Shown: piece by piece, positions 51,479-60,452 of the stretch
How the letters are laid out: the number at the start of each line of letters is the position of its first letter
Numbering within the stretch: position 1 is the first letter of the stretch
DNA from: JAGMCF01 sp964398885
Lineage (GTDB): Bacteria > Cloacimonadota > Cloacimonadia > JGIOTU-2
Length of the DNA stretch: 64,000 bases
Direction of reading: 5' to 3'
NCBI GenBank assembly: GCA_964398885.1
Contig: CAYNOU010000001.1
Location: forward strand, 1-64,000
Position numbers and translations under genes: made by a program
The notes under the pieces: model-generated
Databases searched by the model: none
The model's input: the letters and a program-made list of their open reading frames with translations, nothing else
Told to the model about the DNA's origin: nothing

Positions 51479-53002
51479 TTATTCCAAACTTCCTACAACC
51501 TTTTCCACTTCTTCCAAAATTTCACAAGATTTAACTAATTCTTTCATTCTATTATGGTCAGAATATAAAGGACGGTCTTCATCTAAATGCTTTACATATT
51601 TTCTGACTATTTTTCTAGCAGTAGATACTCCTTTACCTGGATTAAAATCACGGAAATCCAAAGCTTGTGCTGCAGCCATAAATTCAATTCCTAGTACACC
51701 AAAGGCATTATCCAAAATCTGGTCATTTTTGATAGCAGTATTCATTCCCATAGAAACAAAATCTTCCTGGTCAGCCGCAGCAGGAATAGACATTGTGGAA
51801 GCTGGTGCAGATAGAATTCTTTGCTCAACAATCAAGGAGCATGCAGTGTATTGGCTAAGCATCATTCCTGAGAACATTCCAGCTCCCTTTGTTAAAAATG
51901 GAGGTAATCCAATACTCAATGCTGGATTCGTTAAACGATTGAGTCTTCTTTCAGACATAACACACACCATAGTTACAGCAGCACTTATCATATCCATTGG
52001 TAATGAAATAGGCGTTCCTTGAAAATTGGCTCCTGTTATTGTTAATTTATATTCTGGGAAGAAAACAGGATTATCGCCTACACCATTAAGTTCTATTTCT
52101 ACCTGACTTTTGGCGTAAGCTACAGCATCGTGAACTGCACCAATTACTTGTGGTGTAGAGCGCATAGAATAGGCATCCTGAACCTTCATTTTAAATTTGC
52201 CAGTTAGAAGCTCGCTTCCTTCTACACATTTATTTAGAGCCTTAGCGGTTCTAACAGCTCCAGAAAAGCCTCTTATCTGATGTAGTCGGATGTCATAAGG
52301 TTTCATATTGGCATATAATGCTTCCAGTGTCATTGCACAGGCAATTTCTGCCTGTTTAAGCCAGCGATTGATATCATACAATTGAATAGCGCTCATAGCA
52401 GTAAGTAAGTTTGAGCCATTTATGGCAGCCAGCCCATCTCTGGCTTTTAATCCTGGAATAGGAATTCCTGCTCGTTCCATTGCAACTTTGCCTGGTAACC
52501 GTTCTTCTTTGTAATATGCCTCACCTTCACCCATTAACAAAAGGGCAAGTTGAGCCATCGGAGCTAAATCTCCACTTGCCCCAACTGAACCTTTCTGACA
52601 TACAACTGGCGTAACACCTTTGTTTAACATTTCAACAAAGGTTAGGGGTATTTCTGGTCGGCATCCTGATTTTCCTTTGGCAAGAACATTTATTCTACTT
52701 GCCATTGCTCCGCGTATATATTCAATTGGTGCCGGGTCTCCAATACCTGCCGCATGATTATAAATCAAATACTTCTGAAATTGTTTTGTCTGCTCATCAT
52801 CCAATACCACTTCAGAAAATTCGCCTATGCCTGTATTAACTCCATACATAATTTCATGCGCTTGTATCTTTTCTTCCAGCATAGCACGACATATCTTAAT
52901 CTTTTTTAAAGCTTCGGGATGAAGCTCAACCTTTTCATTGTGTCTAGCGATCCGAACCAGTTTTTCAACTGTTAATCCTGAACCATCTAATACTATAGCC
53001 AT
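51479..53002 (-). CDS. hutH: Histidine / aromatic amino-acid ammonia-lyase (HutH family)
   Basis: 507 residues, the normal length. The MIO cofactor triad ASG is at 142-144 (SVGASGDLAPMAQ). The catalytic Tyr is Y53 (MYGVNTGIG) and His is H83 (NHAAGIGDP), at the same numbers as in the Pseudomonas enzyme. The glutamate motif near residue 410 reads ADQEDFVSMG. Histidine lyases as I recall them have histidine where phenylalanine stands here, so another amino acid could be the substrate. No other hut gene is nearby. The reaction releases ammonia and gives an acrylate such as urocanate. Confidence 0.88.
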   Translation of the reverse strand: MAIVLDGSGLTVEKLVRIARHNEKVELHPEALKKIKICRAMLEEKIQAHEIMYGVNTGIGEFSEVVLDDEQTKQFQKYLIYNHAAGIGDPAPIEYIRGAMASRINVLAKGKSGCRPEIPLTFVEMLNKGVTPVVCQKGSVGASGDLAPMAQLALLLMGEGEAYYKEERLPGKVAMERAGIPIPGLKARDGLAAINGSNLLTAMSAIQLYDINRWLKQAEIACAMTLEALYANMKPYDIRLHQIRGFSGAVRTAKALNKCVEGSELLTGKFKMKVQDAYSMRSTPQVIGAVHDAVAYAKSQVEIELNGVGDNPVFFPEYKLTITGANFQGTPISLPMDMISAAVTMVCVMSERRLNRLTNPALSIGLPPFLTKGAGMFSGMMLSQYTACSLIVEQRILSAPASTMSIPAAADQEDFVSMGMNTAIKNDQILDNAFGVLGIEFMAAAQALDFRDFNPGKGVSTARKIVRKYVKHLDEDRPLYSDHNRMKELVKSCEILEEVEKVVGSLE

Positions 53003-53368
53003 GTTAATCCTCCAATGTAATAAATTTTTATGTTTTTAAATATAGATTTTAAACTCGTCAAATACTAAAGAGTTTTTATAAAAAATATTTGTTAAAAATC
53101 AGAGCATAAAATATCCGATTTTTGCCTGAACTCTATTCAAAAAATGATGGATATGCTCTTTATTCGGCAAACTTACAAGTATTTCACGGATACCTAATTT
53201 TGCTCCTAATTGTCTTAATAGAAGGCAGATAATTAGTCTTTAGAAATAATATTGCAATTTCTCTAACTTCAAAAGAATCGGAAAGAATACTTTCGTTGAT
53301 GTATAGCATACAATTCTCCACTCTATAGTCATTCCCTATGTTCAGTCTTCTTAACTTCATTTCTTGTT
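53003..53368. other. Intergenic region holding a probable gene remnant
   Basis: No intact gene. Minus-strand reading frames suggest a decayed gene at 53099-53309 (separate entry). Upstream of hutH on the minus strand, TTGACG (53061-53056) follows ACTCTTTAGTATT, which resembles part of the box found before two secreted-protein genes. The -10 match is weak. Confidence 0.45.
53099..53309 (-). pseudogene. Probable frameshifted gene remnant, unknown family
   Basis: From an ATG at 53309 the minus strand encodes SFEVREIAILFLKTNYLPSI, then meets a stop. In another frame the sequence goes on as QLGAKLGIREILVSLPNKEH and IHHFLNRVQAKIGYFML, ending at TGA (53099-53101). The two parts overlap around TCTATTAAGACAATTAGG, and together look like one protein-like segment broken by a frameshift. 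I do not recognise the family, and chance cannot be excluded for so short a stretch. Confidence 0.35.
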
Positions 53369-54088
53369 TTAGAATCTCTTTACGAGAGCAAGGGTTATTT
53401 TCTCACTTTTAGGATTAAAGTCAATATGAAAAGAAAAATCATTTTTGACAGATAAATTTTTGTTATATTTAGAAGTTGAGCGAACAGCTTTAATCATGCT
53501 TATTACTCTATTTACAATCATAGCTCCGATAGTAAATTTTGCAAGTATCTTAAATTTATTTTTTTCACGCCGCAGTTCTCCATATCTATACCAGATTTCT
53601 TTTGATTGCCAATTCCATTCTTCATGCCCTTGATAAAGAGTATTAGAAAGAAATTCGTCGTGGTCTTCTTGATTCCATTTCTCTAAACCATAACTTTGCA
53701 ATTGTGAATCTGTAAGCCAGAGTCTCCACCTTGCATATATTCTGGCATTATTATTATATCCTTCACTGGAAAAATAATGTTGAAGATTTTTATAATATTG
53801 AGCACTACAATTTGTAGTATTACTTCCAGAATATGCAGAGGCATATATTTTGTAGTCTCTTTCTGCCCAGTCTGCTTCCTGTAAGAATCCAAAATATCCA
53901 AGCCAGAGAATAGTCTCGCTTGCAAGACTAATAAGAGCTGAAGTATTATTTTTGGAGTAAAATTCTCCAGCACCTGGCAATAAGGAAGAAAGCAAGGCTG
54001 CTTTTGTCTTTGACTTCGGTTGTTGTGCAAAAAGAGAAGTAAAAATAAAAAGGATAAAGATTGATATAAGTAAAATTCTTTTTTTCAT
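53369..54088 (-). CDS. DUF5683-like membrane or outer-membrane protein
   Basis: 239 residues with a signal peptide (RILLISIFILFIFTSLFAQQ). The segment KSKTKAALLSSLLPGAGEFY resembles the start of DUF5683-type proteins of Bacteroidota, with a small hydrophobic hairpin after it (ALISLASETILWLGYFGFL). The middle is rich in tryptophan and tyrosine. The end holds one more hydrophobic stretch (FTIGAMIVNRVISMIKAV) and beta strands. It is probably envelope-located; function unknown. Confidence 0.6.
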   Translation of the reverse strand: MKKRILLISIFILFIFTSLFAQQPKSKTKAALLSSLLPGAGEFYSKNNTSALISLASETILWLGYFGFLQEADWAERDYKIYASAYSGSNTTNCSAQYYKNLQHYFSSEGYNNNARIYARWRLWLTDSQLQSYGLEKWNQEDHDEFLSNTLYQGHEEWNWQSKEIWYRYGELRREKNKFKILAKFTIGAMIVNRVISMIKAVRSTSKYNKNLSVKNDFSFHIDFNPKSEKITLALVKRF

Positions 54089-54172
54089 TTGGCGATTACT
54101 TCTTTCTTTTATTTTTGTGTTTTTCTCTCAAAATCATATCAGCGTCGGTCTCGGCGCCCAGACGGGATGGAA

Positions 54173-54880
54173 TCATTTCAAAATAATGCACTTTTTGATA
54201 GAAGTAAATGTATCGGTATATAATTTGTAGAAATAAATTCCAGAACTCATATCTTTAGCGTTCCATATCAGGTAATGAAAGCCAGCTGGCTTATCTTCAT
54301 CAACGAGGGTTTCAACTAATTGACCTTTTAGATTATAAATTTGCAGTTTGACATTACTGGCTTTTGGTAATGAATAACTGATGAAGGTTGTTGCATTAAA
54401 GGGATTAGGGCTGTTTTGTCTTAGTTGAAACACGGGAGGAATATTAGAACTATTGACATCGGTTAAATATGATGTTAACATATAGGGTTCAAATGGGCTC
54501 CCAATAGTTTCTCCATCTTCAAAGACAATAATCTCATTACAATCATAAACCACATCAGTTGAGTCATCATATATTTTAAAGTTTATCTCTTCTCCGATTA
54601 TATTTCCGACAATTGTAAGGTACCAATATCCATCATAGTAAGGTGGGTTGGCTGGTTGCCAGATGCCTACTGCTCGGCAATCAGATTCTCCATCAGGTCC
54701 GAACGCACCTAACATATTATTCCCATTTCCTTCAAATACTACTCCATCAAATGTAACTTCTGCCATTAAGACCATTGAATATTGAGTTCCATATATGTGC
54801 TCCCAGTTTGGTGGGTCTGCATATAAAAATTGATTTACAAATATTAATAATAAGATAAGAATAAAAATCTTTATTTTCAT
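54173..54880 (-). CDS. Secreted protein with a GTQY-type beta domain and sorting domain
   Basis: 235 residues from the ATG at 54880, which has GGAAG upstream; the other ATG at 54892 precedes that site. The signal peptide is KIKIFILILLLIFVNQFLYA. Residues 25-140 form a domain with GTQYSMVLMAEVTFDG, GAFGPDGESDCRAVGIWQ and YWYLTIVGNIIGEEINFKIY. The same domain occurs twice in the next protein (54996). The C-terminal sorting domain (NSPNPFNATTFISYS to KCIILK) has short loops without repeat-encoded inserts. It is a useful reference for the longer loops of the proteins at 34092-40649. Confidence 0.75.
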   Translation of the reverse strand: MKIKIFILILLLIFVNQFLYADPPNWEHIYGTQYSMVLMAEVTFDGVVFEGNGNNMLGAFGPDGESDCRAVGIWQPANPPYYDGYWYLTIVGNIIGEEINFKIYDDSTDVVYDCNEIIVFEDGETIGSPFEPYMLTSYLTDVNSSNIPPVFQLRQNSPNPFNATTFISYSLPKASNVKLQIYNLKGQLVETLVDEDKPAGFHYLIWNAKDMSSGIYFYKLYTDTFTSIKKCIILK

Positions 54881-54995
54881 TAATTCTTCCATTCGGCTCT
54901 ATGTGAAATTAATTTATTAATTCATATATAAAAATTTGAATATAAGGAAAGGCAGTTTATTTAAAACTACCTTTCCTTTTATTGGTTAACTGCAA

Positions 54996-57900
54996 TTATT
55001 TAAGTTTTATTAATTTCTGAATTTCAGTATATTTATCAGTCGTTAGTTTATAGAAATATATTCCGCTTGGTAATGAGTTATTTTTAGCATCTTTTCCATT
55101 CCATTTTACAAGATATGTATCCGGTTCTTTTGTTGAATTAACTAAGGTTTTCACTTTTTGACCTAAGATATTATATATTGAGATATCAACTTTAGTTCTT
55201 TCTGGAATTTGATACTTTATAGAAGTTGAGTTATAGAAAGGATTGGGATGGGAATTATATAAATTATACTCTTCTGGAATATCACTATTTGAACCATTAC
55301 AAGTTACAATAACAGCTTTTTCAGGAGAGCCAATAATAGCATCATTTTGGAAGATTATTTCCTCATTACTTTTAAATGTTTCTTCAGTAACTATATCATA
55401 AACTTTGAAATATAATTCTTCTCCATTCTCATTACCAACTATAGTAAAATACCAAAAATCATACACTTTTTTTCCAACAGAACGACAATTACCTTCATTA
55501 TCAAAAACTCCTACAATATATTTATCAGAGTTGCCAATGGTTTCATTATTGATTTTTATATCTGCCATAGCTATCATATTATATTGTGTCCCGGTGATTA
55601 ATTGCCATCCTGCCCGATTATAATCGTTATTTTTCTTATATAAAGGCTCAGACTTGTCATTTTCAATAAGAGGATAAATTAATACAGAAGAATCAGGTAC
55701 ATTAATTTTATAAGTTACTCCCGGTTCCAATTGAGTCAAATCACCAATCCAACCACCACTATATATGGCAGATTTGTCTTGTGTCTTTACCACAGTTGCA
55801 CTTATTGAAGCTAATGCTTCAGATAAAGTAAGTGAGACATAAGGATAATATCCAACCCAATTCCAATTTGGCACTAAGTTAATTGGATGTGTCACTGGAT
55901 TTATCGCTGTTCCACTCACAGTAAATGTATCAACAGCATTATTCATATACACTAGATAACCTTCACCATCGGTTATTTCTGATAAACCTGGACCCCATGA
56001 TGTTCCATTGTATGTTGTAGAATTATATTGGTCTTTTACCTGATAAATATCATTTGGTGTTAAAGTATCAAATATTGTTGATATTGAAGGATCAGGTGGA
56101 TGGAGATTAAATGATATCCAATTCCATTCTTCAATTAGAGAGAAGTCTTGGTTATGCATTGGTGAGGGTGCATTTAAGCTAATAGCGTTATCAGTGCAAT
56201 CTGCAAAAGTTATTGTTTCAACACAGTCATAAATGCTGTCTGTTTGGGTTTCATACATTTTGAAGCTAATATCTTCACCAGAGTTGTTGTTACTTACGAT
56301 TGTTAGATACCAATAGCCATCAAGGTCCCAGTAATTAGTCCATAGAGGATGATTACCTTCTTGCCATATAGCTATTCCTCGGCAATCACCTCCAGGTCCA
56401 AAAGCAGCTACCTGGTTGCTCCCTATATGTTTAACAAATTTACCATCATAAGTTACTGTTGCATATTCTATCATTACAAATTGTGTACCCGAGATTACTT
56501 CCCAATTAATCAATGTCATATCAACATTTCTTGTTGTATCTTCTGCTACAACTTCTACATCACTAATAGTAACACTTGTATAATGATCTAATGAAGCAAT
56601 AACATCGTAGGTACCACTTAAGATCTCAATTTGGTAATCACCATTAACATCTGGATGGACTGTTACAGTATCTGCTGTCACATCAACATCCTGCACATTG
56701 CCAATTCCATCATAGAGAGTAACAGTTCCTTCAATATAACCTTCATATCTAATGAGTTGTAATATAAAATTGATATTTTCAGTTATCAGTCCAGATTGAA
56801 CAACCACATTTGTTATTGTAGAGTCGCTATAGCCAGCCAAATAGGCGCTAACATTATAAGTTCCTGGTGCAATTTCAATTTCATATTCATAATAAAGTAT
56901 AATACCGGGATTATAAGGATCTTCTACACCATAAGGATGTACAGTTATTCCTCCAGCAGATACTTCGGTTTCTAATATATTACCAATTCCTTCATTGATA
57001 TCCACTGTTCCTTTAATCTTACCAGGTGGAGGAGGAGATAGAGTAAAGTCTAAGATTACTATTTGATTGGCAACATTTACAGAATAATATGATGAAGGAT
57101 TATATCCTGTTAATGAGGCAGTAACATCATAAGTTCCTGATGATACATCTAAAAAGTAGTTTCCATCTCCATCAGGATTTACAGTTGTTATTGTATTCGG
57201 TGGCGTTAATAAAGTAGCTGTTACAGTAACATCCTGGACATTACCATAGCCCCCATCAAGAGTAACTACTCCACGAATTCCAGTTTGGACAAAGTAAAAA
57301 GCTCCAATATCATTTCTTGTATTATCCGGGTCATTGTAAATAGGGTCTGGATGGCCAGTATCAATACAAGGTGATTTTGTTGAATCTGGAGTAGGAATAT
57401 TAACCCATGTTAAATGAAAATCTCCATTTAAGGGGTCTGCAAAAAGTGGGTCAGAATCTACACAGGTTGTGTCAGTATAACTTTGCCCTGTTCCATTCTC
57501 AATATCAGAATATGTAGCAGTTAATGTGCCTCCGCTATCAAAGTAAATTCCATTAATTCCATTATCCCAAACGATACTATTTAACAAAGTAACATCTGAA
57601 TTAAATAAACATGCAATTCCGCTTCCACCACTATACGCAAGATTTTTTGAAATAGTTGAATTAATTAATGTAGGATTAGAATTATCAAAGCAGGCGATTC
57701 CACCTCCATTCCAGGAGGTATTGTTATTATAAATACACACTTTTGTTAGTTCTGGATTGGAAGTATAGCAAAATATACCACCGCCATCATAGGTAGCGGT
57801 ATTATCATGAACAGAAACAGTTGTTATATTCGGGTTTGAGTTTAACATATAAATTCCACCGCCATATCCAGCAGCATAATTTTTCATTATCGTTACATTT

Positions 57901-58334
57901 TCAAAAGTTTCGTTAGAATTTTCAAGAAAAACAGCACCACCCGAACTCTCAGCTCCAGTTGCCCTACCGTATTCTAATATGCAATAAGCTAAGCTTGAAC
58001 CTTCCTGCCCGTTTATATTGGTGTCATAGAATCTAAGTCCATACCAACCGGTTGTAGTATCCTGTGCAGTAAAAGTAATAAGACTATCAGCATTACCGTC
58101 TGCAATTAACCTGCCATATACAATGAACTTATAGTGACCAGAGAATTGAACAATTACTCCTGGTTCAATTGATAAAGTACTATCAGATGGAATTGTTATT
58201 TCACCATTAATAATATATGGACTGCCTGCAAAGGTCCATATTCCGCTGACATTGCCACCGGGAATATTTGTGTCAGCGATTGTAATTGAGGCTGTAAGTA
58301 ATACACCAAATAAGATAATAACTATCTTTTTCAT
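54996..58334 (-). CDS. Giant secreted beta-helix / carboxypeptidase-like repeat protein with sorting domain
   Basis: 1112 residues with a signal peptide (MKKIVIILFGVLLTASITIA). Residues about 25-340 are a right-handed beta-helix (IPGGNVSGIWTFAGSPYIIN start; GGGIYMLNSNPNITTVSVHD and GGGIACFDNSNPTLINSTIS repeats). Three carboxypeptidase-regulatory-like domains follow (IRGVVTLDGGYGNVQDVTV, GTVDINEGIGNILETEV, GTVTLYDGIGNVQDVDV). Two GTQY-type domains are near 605-720 and 910-1010. The sorting domain closes the protein (SHPNPFYNSTSIKYQ to QKLIKLK). It is likely a cell-surface or secreted glycan-binding protein. Confidence 0.8.
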   Translation of the reverse strand: MKKIVIILFGVLLTASITIADTNIPGGNVSGIWTFAGSPYIINGEITIPSDSTLSIEPGVIVQFSGHYKFIVYGRLIADGNADSLITFTAQDTTTGWYGLRFYDTNINGQEGSSLAYCILEYGRATGAESSGGAVFLENSNETFENVTIMKNYAAGYGGGIYMLNSNPNITTVSVHDNTATYDGGGIFCYTSNPELTKVCIYNNNTSWNGGGIACFDNSNPTLINSTISKNLAYSGGSGIACLFNSDVTLLNSIVWDNGINGIYFDSGGTLTATYSDIENGTGQSYTDTTCVDSDPLFADPLNGDFHLTWVNIPTPDSTKSPCIDTGHPDPIYNDPDNTRNDIGAFYFVQTGIRGVVTLDGGYGNVQDVTVTATLLTPPNTITTVNPDGDGNYFLDVSSGTYDVTASLTGYNPSSYYSVNVANQIVILDFTLSPPPPGKIKGTVDINEGIGNILETEVSAGGITVHPYGVEDPYNPGIILYYEYEIEIAPGTYNVSAYLAGYSDSTITNVVVQSGLITENINFILQLIRYEGYIEGTVTLYDGIGNVQDVDVTADTVTVHPDVNGDYQIEILSGTYDVIASLDHYTSVTISDVEVVAEDTTRNVDMTLINWEVISGTQFVMIEYATVTYDGKFVKHIGSNQVAAFGPGGDCRGIAIWQEGNHPLWTNYWDLDGYWYLTIVSNNNSGEDISFKMYETQTDSIYDCVETITFADCTDNAISLNAPSPMHNQDFSLIEEWNWISFNLHPPDPSISTIFDTLTPNDIYQVKDQYNSTTYNGTSWGPGLSEITDGEGYLVYMNNAVDTFTVSGTAINPVTHPINLVPNWNWVGYYPYVSLTLSEALASISATVVKTQDKSAIYSGGWIGDLTQLEPGVTYKINVPDSSVLIYPLIENDKSEPLYKKNNDYNRAGWQLITGTQYNMIAMADIKINNETIGNSDKYIVGVFDNEGNCRSVGKKVYDFWYFTIVGNENGEELYFKVYDIVTEETFKSNEEIIFQNDAIIGSPEKAVIVTCNGSNSDIPEEYNLYNSHPNPFYNSTSIKYQIPERTKVDISIYNILGQKVKTLVNSTKEPDTYLVKWNGKDAKNNSLPSGIYFYKLTTDKYTEIQKLIKLK

Positions 58335-58376
58335 GGTTCCTCCTTATTTAATTTTTTCATAGTTTCTTATATTTTA

Positions 58377-60452
58377 TTATGGTGCGACTTGAATAATTTT
58401 TAATCCTTCGTTATCTGCTAAGTATACATAACTGCCAAACTTATAAATGGATACGGGTTCTGTTGACATTTCAAAATTCCCTAAGATATAGGGGGATAAA
58501 GGGTTTGAAACATCTATTACAATCAAACCCCTATCTTTATCTGCTAAATATACATAATTATCTTGAGCATAAACACTATAGGCAAAACCATTTGTTGGAC
58601 AATTGGCAACAAGAGTTGGAGAGTTTACATCAGAAATATCAATAATTTCTAATCCATTCTCACCATTTGCTAAGTATGCATAGTTTTCAAGTACATATAC
58701 ATCCTGTGATAGTCCATTAATTGGTAAATTAGAGACAGATGTGGGATTTAATGGATCAGAAATGTCAATAATAGCAAGTCCTCCATTTAGACCATTGGCA
58801 ACGAATGCATAATCACAATTGTTTTTAACAAACACTCTTCTTGCATCACCATTGGTTGAGATTTTTGCCCTAAAATGAGGGGGTCCAGATGTGATGATTA
58901 TTGAAAGTCCAATTTCGCCATCTGCAATATATGCATAATCTCCATAGACAAATACATCATTTGGAATGCCATCTTCACCTGTTCCGCAAGAACCAGTTAT
59001 TATTGGTGCATAAATATTACTAATATCTATAAGATTAAAACCTCCATTATGATTTGTAACATATGCATGATTATCCTGTACAAATACAGAAAGCGTTCGG
59101 TCTGTTAAACTTAATGTAGTAATTCCAGTAGGAGAGCTTGGATTTGAACAATCAATTATGGCTAAACCAGCAAATTTTGTTGAAATAAATGCATTATAAT
59201 TAGAAACAAAAACTTCAGTTGGGTCGCCAGAAGTAGAAACACTACTTACTAACCCTAACAATATATTTATGCATTCTTCATCAGAATAAGCAGAATATTC
59301 TGTTTCATAATATGCTCGTACACGATAAGAAAATGTTCCACAAGGTTGTTCAATATCATCTATAAAAGAAGTAGCATTAGTTGCTACAGAATCATACTCT
59401 GTAATCCAATCCAATTCACCAATTTTTTTATCAATATAAAATCCTTGTTCTCCCTGGCTATTATCATCCCACATAATTTTGATTTTACTTGGATCTGGTT
59501 TCTGTAATGTAAGATTTGATGGTGCAGGAAAGATATTATCAATCTCATCGGTTTCAATAAAGCCAGAATAGTGGTTCTGTCCATAAGCATAGACTCTATA
59601 TTTTATATTTTGATTAATATCAGCATTTTCATCTATCCATTGCGTAGCATTTTCTGCAGTCGTTCCATAGGAGGATTGCCAATTCCCATCGTTAACTTTT
59701 TTATCTATTTTAAAACCTTCCTCTCCATCTGAGTTGTCAGTCCAATTAAGTTGAATCTTGTTTATTGCGAGTATGCTGTATGTTAAGTTTGATGGGCTTG
59801 GAAAAGTAGGAGTTATTGAATTTTCAGCTGAAACTGATTTTGATTCTCCAACAAAGGCAGAAACTCTGTAATATATTGTATCAAAAAGTGTTGTAGTATC
59901 AAGAAAGTTGTTTACATTTGCTGTAAGCTTTTTGTAGCTATTATTCCATGAACCGTTACCAATCTTTTTATCAATGAGATATCCATCTTCGCCGACGCAC
60001 CTATCATTCCAGGTTATTTTAATTGTATCTTGAGATATTTGCTCAATAACAATATTTGATGGTGTAGTATTATCAGAAAAATAAGCGACAACTTCAGAGA
60101 AATATGAGGAAGTACCTTCTGATATATTATCAGCTTTTACCTTATAAGCATAAACTAAACTGTCATTAGTTAGAATATCATCTTTAAATAAATGAGATTC
60201 ATCGGAAATGACTTCATAATTTTCATTCCAGTTACCTTCACCAGCTTTTCTGGCAATAACAAATTGGATAGTATCATTTGTGTTAAAGTAATTCCAGGTT
60301 AGTTTTATTCTGCCATCTGCAATTTTCTCAATTTTCAAATCAGTTGGAGCTTCTTTACTAGGAGCTGTTAGTTTTCCACAACTTATAATATAAAGTAGTA
60401 TGATAATTAAAGAAAAGAAAGATAAAATATATTTTTTATTTTTTATTTTCAT
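58377..60452 (-). CDS. Lipoprotein with four Fn3-like domains and LVIVD propeller
   Basis: 691 residues from the ATG at 60452 (AAGGA upstream). The signal peptide ends in a lipobox (LYIISC, C25). Four Fn3-like units follow, each starting with a PTDLKIEKIADGRIKLTW-type strand (also IVIEQISQDTIKITW and LTYSILAINKIQLNW). From about residue 430 there are LVIVD propeller repeats (GLAIIDCSNPSSPTGITTL, GFNLIDISNIYAPIITGSC, GLEIIDISDVNSPTLVANC). There is no sorting domain; anchoring is by lipid. The start overlaps the secretin-like gene by 17 bases, so it may be the last gene of the pilus-type operon. Confidence 0.78.
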   Translation of the reverse strand: MKIKNKKYILSFFSLIIILLYIISCGKLTAPSKEAPTDLKIEKIADGRIKLTWNYFNTNDTIQFVIARKAGEGNWNENYEVISDESHLFKDDILTNDSLVYAYKVKADNISEGTSSYFSEVVAYFSDNTTPSNIVIEQISQDTIKITWNDRCVGEDGYLIDKKIGNGSWNNSYKKLTANVNNFLDTTTLFDTIYYRVSAFVGESKSVSAENSITPTFPSPSNLTYSILAINKIQLNWTDNSDGEEGFKIDKKVNDGNWQSSYGTTAENATQWIDENADINQNIKYRVYAYGQNHYSGFIETDEIDNIFPAPSNLTLQKPDPSKIKIMWDDNSQGEQGFYIDKKIGELDWITEYDSVATNATSFIDDIEQPCGTFSYRVRAYYETEYSAYSDEECINILLGLVSSVSTSGDPTEVFVSNYNAFISTKFAGLAIIDCSNPSSPTGITTLSLTDRTLSVFVQDNHAYVTNHNGGFNLIDISNIYAPIITGSCGTGEDGIPNDVFVYGDYAYIADGEIGLSIIITSGPPHFRAKISTNGDARRVFVKNNCDYAFVANGLNGGLAIIDISDPLNPTSVSNLPINGLSQDVYVLENYAYLANGENGLEIIDISDVNSPTLVANCPTNGFAYSVYAQDNYVYLADKDRGLIVIDVSNPLSPYILGNFEMSTEPVSIYKFGSYVYLADNEGLKIIQVAP

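Noticed and set aside
34092..58334. Proof of a type IX secretion system
   Set aside because: Sorting-domain cargo and PorV-like proteins are present, but no core component (PorK-N, PorT, SprA or the C-terminal signal peptidase) lies in the window.
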